From positions 1 to 47,644 of the forward strand of contig CAMVNN010000005.1 of the NCBI GenBank assembly GCA_947168865.1: a stretch of DNA of 47,644 bases, read 5' to 3'. Of this stretch, positions 43,461-47,644 are shown one piece after another (within the stretch, counting starts at the first letter, position 1; the number at the start of each line of letters is the position of its first letter). This stretch comes from an uncultured Bacillota bacterium. Its GTDB lineage: Bacteria > Bacillota_I > Bacilli_A > RF39 > UBA660. Under the pieces are notes generated by a model. The model was not told the DNA's origin, did no database searches, and saw only the letters and a list, made by a program, of their open reading frames with translations. Both the position numbers and the translations under genes were made by a program.

Positions 43461-44075
43461 ATGGTAATGAAAAGAGTAGTTGCTTATTTTATTGATATTC
43501 TATTAGTAACATTTGCAGCATCAATGTTAGCAAGTATTAGTTATTTGAATCCACAATTAAAAGCATATAATGATATTTATAACGATGAGTATGTGAAATT
43601 TTATGAAGAATATAAAGATAATATCAAGGAGATTAAAGATGAAAAATTACTTGAAGAATATAAGAATAGGTTAGAAGATATAAATTACAAATTAGATCGT
43701 AAAAACATTTATGGTGCAACAATATCAATATTATTGACAATTATTTATTTTGCTATTTTTCAAAAATATAATAATGGTCAAACATTAGGTAAAAGAATCA
43801 TGAAAATAAAGCTTTCTAATATGAGTATTTTTAAATATTTAATTCGTACAATCATATTACATAATGTATGGATAAATGCTTTAAAAATAATCTTAATTTT
43901 AATTCTTTCAAAGAAAAATTATATTTTAGCCAATAATGTATTATATGTATTAGCATTATTAATTGAAACAACAATTATTATAATGGTATCAATGAGAAAA
44001 GATAATAAAGGATTACATGATTTAATTGTTGGATCTAAAGTAATAGAAATTCCAAAAGAAAAAGAGGTAGGATAA
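43461..44075 (+). CDS. RDD family membrane protein
   Basis: A 204-residue polytopic protein. It starts RVVAYFIDILLVTFAA, the RDD-type first helix with Arg and Asp, and contains NNGQTLGKRIMKIKL, a conserved RDD-family loop. About four helices; an acidic amphipathic stretch lies between helices 1 and 2 (about 30-75). RDD proteins are proposed transporters or ion exchangers, but the substrate here is unknown. The stop overlaps the following start region. Confidence 0.83.
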   Translation: MVMKRVVAYFIDILLVTFAASMLASISYLNPQLKAYNDIYNDEYVKFYEEYKDNIKEIKDEKLLEEYKNRLEDINYKLDRKNIYGATISILLTIIYFAIFQKYNNGQTLGKRIMKIKLSNMSIFKYLIRTIILHNVWINALKIILILILSKKNYILANNVLYVLALLIETTIIIMVSMRKDNKGLHDLIVGSKVIEIPKEKEVG

Positions 44076-44077
44076 TG

Positions 44078-44746
44078 ATGTATTATGGATTAGCAATTGT
44101 AGCATTTTTAATAACTATAGTTGCCCAATTATCAATAAAATCTAAATATAAGAAGTATTTAGATGTTAAAATATCTTCACATTTAAAAGGATTTGAAATT
44201 GCAAGAAAGATTTTAGATCGTAATGGTCTTTCAGATGTTAAAGTACAAATAACTCAAGGACTTCTTTCGGATCATTATAATCCGAGCAATAGAACCGTAA
44301 ATCTCTCATCCGAAGTATACGAAACAGCAACAATAACAGCAGCTTCAGTAGCAGCTCATGAATGTGGCCATGCAATTCAGCATAAAGAAGGATATGGACC
44401 ACTAAAATTTAGAAGCTCTTTAGTTCCAATTGTTAATTTTTCTTCGTATGCAGGATATTTAGCTATTATGATAGGTGCACTAGCATCGTGGATTGAATTA
44501 ATTTACTTGGGAATCATCTTAGAATGCATTATTCTTCTTTTTGAACTAGTAACCTTACCAGTTGAATTTGATGCTTCTAGAAGAGGCTTAAAAGAACTAA
44601 ATAATGGATTTTTAGTTAAAGATGAAATTAAAGGATCAAAGAAAGTATTAAAAGCTGCAGCTTATACATATGTTGCATCTGTTGCTAATACTGCAATTCA
44701 AATATTAAGATTAATTCTTATTTTTGGCAATCGAAGAAGAAGATAA
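44078..44746 (+). CDS. Neutral zinc metallopeptidase, YugP family
   Basis: Membrane-bound zinc peptidase of 222 residues, with helices at the N-terminus and near 125-165. The zinc site is HECGH (94-98) in VAAHECGHAIQHKEGYGP; the second part VEFDASRRGLKEL is also conserved. ATG 44078 is preferred over 44075 for spacing from AGGTAGGA. It lies directly after the RDD gene and is probably co-transcribed. Confidence 0.88.
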   Translation: MYYGLAIVAFLITIVAQLSIKSKYKKYLDVKISSHLKGFEIARKILDRNGLSDVKVQITQGLLSDHYNPSNRTVNLSSEVYETATITAASVAAHECGHAIQHKEGYGPLKFRSSLVPIVNFSSYAGYLAIMIGALASWIELIYLGIILECIILLFELVTLPVEFDASRRGLKELNNGFLVKDEIKGSKKVLKAAAYTYVASVANTAIQILRLILIFGNRRRR

Positions 44747-44770
44747 AGAACTGAAATATCAGTTCTTTTT
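44745..44770 (+). terminator. Terminator after the zinc peptidase gene
   Basis: AAAGAACTGA and TCAGTTCTTT stem followed by T residues; it overlaps the stop codon. Confidence 0.82.
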
Positions 44771-44819
44771 AATTGACATATTTTTACTAATGATTATAAT
44801 AATTAATCAGGTGACTACT

Positions 44820-45044
44820 ATGAAACAATTATCAATACGAGAATTAATAAAAAGAGCATCAAATTTAAATGAAGAAAAACAAATACGCTTTCTTGAAGAT
44901 ATACCAATTAGAGTTCTTGTCAGCATTAGTATAAGAGCTTGGGCAAATAATTTAAATGTTAGTAATCCTAGATTATATGAATTAATCACTACTATTTGTG
45001 ATAGACGATACAAAGAAGAAATAGAGCATAAAACCATACATTAA
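44820..45044 (+). CDS. Small hypothetical protein
   Basis: A 74-residue soluble protein, mostly helical and basic, of no family I recognise (KQLSIRELIKRAS ... ISIRAWANNLN ... ICDRRYKEEIE). The start ATG 44820 follows CAGGTGACT. A weak promoter (TTGACA at about 44773 and a TATAAT-like box at about 44795) sits upstream. It converges with upp, sharing a bidirectional terminator. Confidence 0.65.
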   Translation: MKQLSIRELIKRASNLNEEKQIRFLEDIPIRVLVSISIRAWANNLNVSNPRLYELITTICDRRYKEEIEHKTIH

Positions 45045-45074
45045 AAAAAGCAAGAAATATCTTGCTTTATTTTG
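45043..45074. terminator. Bidirectional terminator between the hypothetical gene and upp
   Basis: AAAGCAAGA-AATA-TCTTGCTTT, with A residues on the left (T on the minus strand) and T-rich sequence on the right, so it can stop both converging genes. Confidence 0.85.
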
Positions 45075-45693
45075 TGCCATAAATCCTATCTCCAGCATCA
45101 CCTAAACCAGGAACAATATAACCATTTTCATTTAAATGATCATCAAGTTGAGCAGCATATATTTGAACATCTGGATGATCTTTTTGGATTCTTTTTATTC
45201 CCTCAGGAGCTGCAATTATTGATAAAAATTTTATTTTTTTAACACCATCTTTTTTAAGAAGCGTGATTGCAGCTGATCCAGATCCTCCAGTTGCAAGCAT
45301 AGGATCAAGTAGAATTACAGTTTTTTCTTGAATTCCTTTCGGGAATTTAGCAAAATATTTTACTGGTTCTAATGTTTCTTCATTACGATATAAACCAATA
45401 TGTCCAATTTTGGCAGTAGGCATTACTTGAAGCACTCCATCAATCATACCCATACCGGCCCTTAAAATTGGAACAAAAGCATAATTATCCTCGTTGATTC
45501 TATAACCTGTTGTCTTAGCAATAGGTGTTTCAACATCAAATTCTTCCAATTCCTCATTCTTAAATGCTTCATAGCAAAGAATCATTGATAATTCTGATAT
45601 TAATTCACGAAATTCCTTAGTACTAGTATCCTTACTTCTTAAAACTGATATTTTATGTTTTACCATTGGGTGATTTAAAATTATTTCTTTCAT
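45067..45693 (-). CDS. upp: Uracil phosphoribosyltransferase
   Basis: Salvages uracil to UMP with PRPP. The 208-residue protein has typical segments: HPMVKHKISVLRSKDTSTKEFR, FVPILRAGMGMIDGVL, the PRPP loop VILLDPMLATGGSGSAAI, and the C-terminal uracil-binding GYIVPGLGDAGDRIYGT. AGGAGGTAAAG precedes the ATG. The leader upstream holds a short reading frame and a terminator directly before the ribosome site, indicating attenuation (see the leader-peptide, terminator and promoter entries). Confidence 0.96.
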   Translation of the reverse strand: MKEIILNHPMVKHKISVLRSKDTSTKEFRELISELSMILCYEAFKNEELEEFDVETPIAKTTGYRINEDNYAFVPILRAGMGMIDGVLQVMPTAKIGHIGLYRNEETLEPVKYFAKFPKGIQEKTVILLDPMLATGGSGSAAITLLKKDGVKKIKFLSIIAAPEGIKRIQKDHPDVQIYAAQLDDHLNENGYIVPGLGDAGDRIYGTK

Positions 45694-45703
45694 CTTTACC
45701 TCC

Positions 45704-45737
45704 TAAAAAAACACCAATTCATATAAGAACTAGTGTT
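45704..45737 (-). terminator. Attenuator terminator of upp
   Basis: On the minus strand AACACTAGTTC (45737-45727) pairs along its whole 11 bases with GAATTGGTGTT (45720-45710; two G-T pairs), loop TTATAT, then T7. The T tract runs into the upp ribosome site. The 5' arm contains the last codon and stop of the leader peptide, so a ribosome arriving there would block the hairpin. Confidence 0.85.
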
Positions 45738-45786
45738 TTAAAAATAGACTATAATAATCAAAAAATAAGTTGTTTCTTGTTATCAT
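45730..45786 (-). CDS. upp leader peptide (MITRNNLFFDYYSLFLKH)
   Basis: An 18-codon frame with its own ribosome site AGGTGATGA 3-5 bases before ATG. Its middle is very U-rich in the RNA (codons TTA TTT TTT GAT TAT TAT AGT CTA TTT TTA). It ends with TAG inside the attenuator stem. This is the arrangement of the E. coli pyrBI leader, where low UTP stalls RNA polymerase in a U-rich zone so that the ribosome catches up and prevents termination. Function is inferred from layout. Confidence 0.7.
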   Translation of the reverse strand: MITRNNLFFDYYSLFLKH

Positions 45787-45803
45787 AGTCATCACCTAGA
45801 TAA

Positions 45804-45832
45804 ATATTATCACATATCATAAAAATAATCAA
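45804..45832 (-). promoter_or_regulatory. Sigma-A promoter of upp
   Basis: On the minus strand TTGATT (45832-45827), 17 bases, TAATAT (45809-45804). The start point would be near 45797-45800, placing the leader ribosome site almost at the 5' end of the RNA. Confidence 0.7.
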
Positions 45833-45846
45833 CTAAATTTTATATG

Positions 45847-45855
45847 TGCTATAAT
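45847..45855 (+). promoter_or_regulatory. Extended -10 promoter for the 45874 gene
   Basis: TGCTATAAT, an extended -10 with perfect TATAAT, 18 bases before the ATG. It is divergent to the upp promoter. Confidence 0.6.
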
Positions 45856-45873
45856 TATATTGAAGGTGTTAAT

Positions 45874-46368
45874 ATGGCAAAAATAACTCAAGTATTACAT
45901 GCATATAATTCATGTTTAGAAGTAAATAATGAAGATATTACTAAATTAAAACTAGAATATGAATTTGGAAACTATACAACAATTTACTATAAAGATGGAA
46001 AAAAATCTAAAGAAGAGGTTAAGCCTTGTATTACATTTGAATTAAGAGGAAAAAATAAAAATCAAGAAGATGTTTGGTTTGAGTTTGAAGTGAGATTAGG
46101 TTTAGATGATTTAAATAAATTTAAGCAAAAACCTATTGATATTAGCAAATCTATAACATTTGATGGTCCATCTTTACAAATAGGTGAAGAACCATATATA
46201 TTTTCAAATTTTAGACATAATGAAAACAATATTAATGATATGTACCATGTTTTATCAAGTGCATATGTTTTTAAAAAAGAAAAGAACATTTTCATATTTA
46301 AATTATTTATCCCAGATGATAATTTGTTTACCTATTTTGAAGTTGATTTCAATGAAAGGAATGATTAG
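45874..46368 (+). CDS. Conserved-looking hypothetical protein
   Basis: A 164-residue soluble protein, probably beta-rich, with alternating charged and hydrophobic stretches (TFELRGKNKNQEDVWFEFEVRLGLDDLNKF). No signal peptide, helices or familiar motif. The start ATG 45874 follows GAAGGTG. It is two bases from the HD-domain gene, so the two are co-transcribed. Confidence 0.7.
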   Translation: MAKITQVLHAYNSCLEVNNEDITKLKLEYEFGNYTTIYYKDGKKSKEEVKPCITFELRGKNKNQEDVWFEFEVRLGLDDLNKFKQKPIDISKSITFDGPSLQIGEEPYIFSNFRHNENNINDMYHVLSSAYVFKKEKNIFIFKLFIPDDNLFTYFEVDFNERND

Positions 46369-46370
46369 AA

Positions 46371-47030
46371 ATGTTGGAAAAATATATAGAAGAATTAAAA
46401 CCATATGTAATTCAATTATTTGGTAAAGATTCAAGTGGACATGATATAAGCCATTTGAAGCGTACAATGCATCTAGCACTTTACCTTTCATCTAAAGAAA
46501 ATGGAGATGAAATAATTGTTGGAATTGCTGCTTTTTTACATGATATCCATAGAATAATGCAAAATGAAGTTGGAAAATTTGTATCACCAAAAGATTCTAT
46601 ACCAAAAGTGCAAGAAATATTATCACATATCAATCTAACAGATGAGCAAAAAGAAAAAATTTGTTATGCAATTGAACATCATGAAGATTACAATTGGAAT
46701 GGCAACAATGTTGATGACATTAATTCCTTAATATTACAAGATGCTGATAATATGGATGCTATAGGAGCAATTGGAATAGGTAGGGCATTTGTATATGGTG
46801 GAGCCCATAAAATAGATATGTACGATGAAAGTATTCCATTAAATGTTAACAGTGATTATCAAGAAGAAACAGGGGACAATGAATCTACAATTCATCACTT
46901 TTATCATAAATTATTTAAATTAGCTAATAACATGAATACCAAAACGGGAAAAGAAATAGCAGAAGAAAGAGTAGAATTTATGAAATTATTCGTGAAGCAA
47001 TTTTTAGATGAGTGGAATTTCAAATATTGA
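46371..47030 (+). CDS. HD-domain phosphohydrolase
   Basis: Metal-dependent phosphohydrolase of the HD superfamily, 219 residues. It shows the metal-binding pattern H...HD...D: GHDISHLKR, AAFLHDIHR, AIEHHEDY and ILQDADNMDAIGAIGIGR. The DADNMDAIGAIGIGRAF signature fits the YedJ-type subgroup. Substrate unknown, perhaps a nucleotide. It starts right after the hypothetical gene. Confidence 0.88.
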   Translation: MLEKYIEELKPYVIQLFGKDSSGHDISHLKRTMHLALYLSSKENGDEIIVGIAAFLHDIHRIMQNEVGKFVSPKDSIPKVQEILSHINLTDEQKEKICYAIEHHEDYNWNGNNVDDINSLILQDADNMDAIGAIGIGRAFVYGGAHKIDMYDESIPLNVNSDYQEETGDNESTIHHFYHKLFKLANNMNTKTGKEIAEERVEFMKLFVKQFLDEWNFKY

Positions 47031-47201
47031 TATTGCAAAAAATTAAGTTAGACTAGTTCTAGCTTTTTTATTATGGTAAAAGTAATAAAAAAAACAACCA
47101 AGTAGGTTGTTTTAAATTCTCATTGGAGCAATTGTGTATCTAGTTTACGAAATATTGCTCACTATCCATAATAAAATGAGATAAAACTTAATTCAATAAA
47201 A
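47031..47201. other. Intergenic region with converging terminators and nested inverted repeats
   Basis: The plus-strand terminator AAGTTAGA/TCTAGCTT plus T6 (47045-47069) ends the HD gene. A minus-strand terminator, AACAACC-AAGTA-GGTTGTT with a T tract on the minus strand (47087-47113), serves the fic-like gene. Between the latter and the gene lies a nested inverted repeat: GAGCAAT/ATTGCTC (47126-47132 and 47154-47160) inside CTCATT/AATGAG (47119-47124 and 47175-47180), unexplained. Confidence 0.65.
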
Positions 47202-47644
47202 TTATAACATATCTTTGCCAACAAAAACATCATATATTTCAGAATACTTAAATGCTTTTTTTGCATATGTCATGTCTGGTTCAATTATTTTTAATTCAAC
47301 AAGTTGATCAATAATATTAGAAACTACATTTCTTGAAACACCAGACTGTTCTTCAACTTCCTTTTTTGTGAATATTATTTGCCTCATGATTACTGGCATT
47401 ATTCTATAAACAGAATTACCATTTATTTGTTTGATTTTTTCCATATCTTTTTTATAAATATTTTTTATGGAATTAATTTTTATAATATAATTATTACATT
47501 GTTCAATTACACATTGCAAAAAGAATTTAATATATCCAAGCATATTTCCTTTTCTACTCTCATTTAAAAATTTATGATAACTAGGTTTATATATTTCAAT
47601 TACTTCTGATAAAAATAATATTGGTTCACTATTACTTAATAATG
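47202..47644 (-). CDS. Fic-family protein, C-terminal part (start outside window)
   Basis: The frame is open to the window edge; about 147 C-terminal residues are visible. They begin in the post-catalytic Fic helices (EPILFLSEVIEIYKPSYHKFLNES, GYIKFFLQCVIEQCNNYI) and end in a winged helix-turn-helix (FTKKEVEEQSGVSRNVVSNIIDQLVELKIIEPD), as in large stand-alone Fic proteins. The HPF-motif region is not in view, so activity cannot be judged. No antitoxin gene is seen downstream. Confidence 0.8.
   Translation of the reverse strand, partial: LLSNSEPILFLSEVIEIYKPSYHKFLNESRKGNMLGYIKFFLQCVIEQCNNYIIKINSIKNIYKKDMEKIKQINGNSVYRIMPVIMRQIIFTKKEVEEQSGVSRNVVSNIIDQLVELKIIEPDMTYAKKAFKYSEIYDVFVGKDML

Overview
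The window is chromosomal DNA of a low-GC, Gram-positive, endospore-forming bacterium of the Bacilli type. Evidence: very A/T-rich genes with AGGAGG-type ribosome sites; a lipoteichoic-acid-synthase-like sulfatase; PrsA, YlbD/YlbE, a T-box RNA and YjcZ-type spore microproteins; and sigF followed by spoVAC-AD-AE. TGA is a stop (it ends genes in ATGA overlaps), so this is not a mycoplasma code. The abridged gene sets (short dcw cluster, three-gene spoVA, no spoIIAB, short SMC) suggest a streamlined, probably gut-associated lineage near RF39/RFN20 or Erysipelotrichales; that placement is inference.

Layout. 1-2.4 kb: glycyl-tRNA synthetase (cut by the window edge), a repeat-tailed lipoprotein and, convergent to it, PrsA. 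2.5-2.75 kb: two YjcZ-like microproteins. 2.8-6.6 kb: mraZ-rsmH-ftsL-class B PBP, with a four-repeat MraZ operator. 6.7-10.9 kb: sporulation block: a secreted/anchored protein of unknown role, a degenerate spoIIAA, sigF with no spoIIAB, and spoVAC-AD-AE under a sigma-G-like promoter. 10.9-16.9 kb: Amidase_6 enzyme, MscS channel, parC, ylbD-ylbE-rsmD. 17.0-19.8 kb: bacteriocin locus (C39 peptidase/ABC exporter, small membrane protein, two overlapping peptide genes). 19.8-27.1 kb: rubrerythrin, L,D-transpeptidase, rpsU-yqeY, T-box-gltX, tRNA-Glu(CTC), a TtcA-like enzyme, flavin-binding protein, metallophosphoesterase. 27.2-28.1 kb: VbhA/Fic-like toxin-antitoxin pair. 28.2-33.0 kb: rpsB (extended) and tsf, LTA-synthase-like protein, frameshifted queH. 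33.0-35.6 kb: flavinylation/extracellular electron transfer cluster (apbE, NusG-II protein, Gx transporter, FMN-binding lipoprotein). 35.7-47.6 kb: lspA-rluD-rhomboid, InlB-repeat lipoprotein, smc, RDD protein, zinc peptidase, upp on the minus strand behind an apparent leader-peptide attenuator, a hypothetical, an HD-domain protein and the C-terminus of a second Fic protein.

Most notable. (1) The spoIIA locus has lost the anti-sigma kinase gene spoIIAB, and its SpoIIAA has lost the serine that this kinase phosphorylates, so sigma-F must be controlled differently. (2) An apparently undescribed two-peptide bacteriocin with GxxxG motifs and matching leaders. (3) upp follows an 18-codon U-rich leader peptide whose last codon and stop lie inside a perfect terminator hairpin, resembling pyrBI-type UTP-sensing attenuation. 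(4) A compact flavin-based electron-transfer cluster. (5) Two genes with excellent Shine-Dalgarno sites but ATA start codons.
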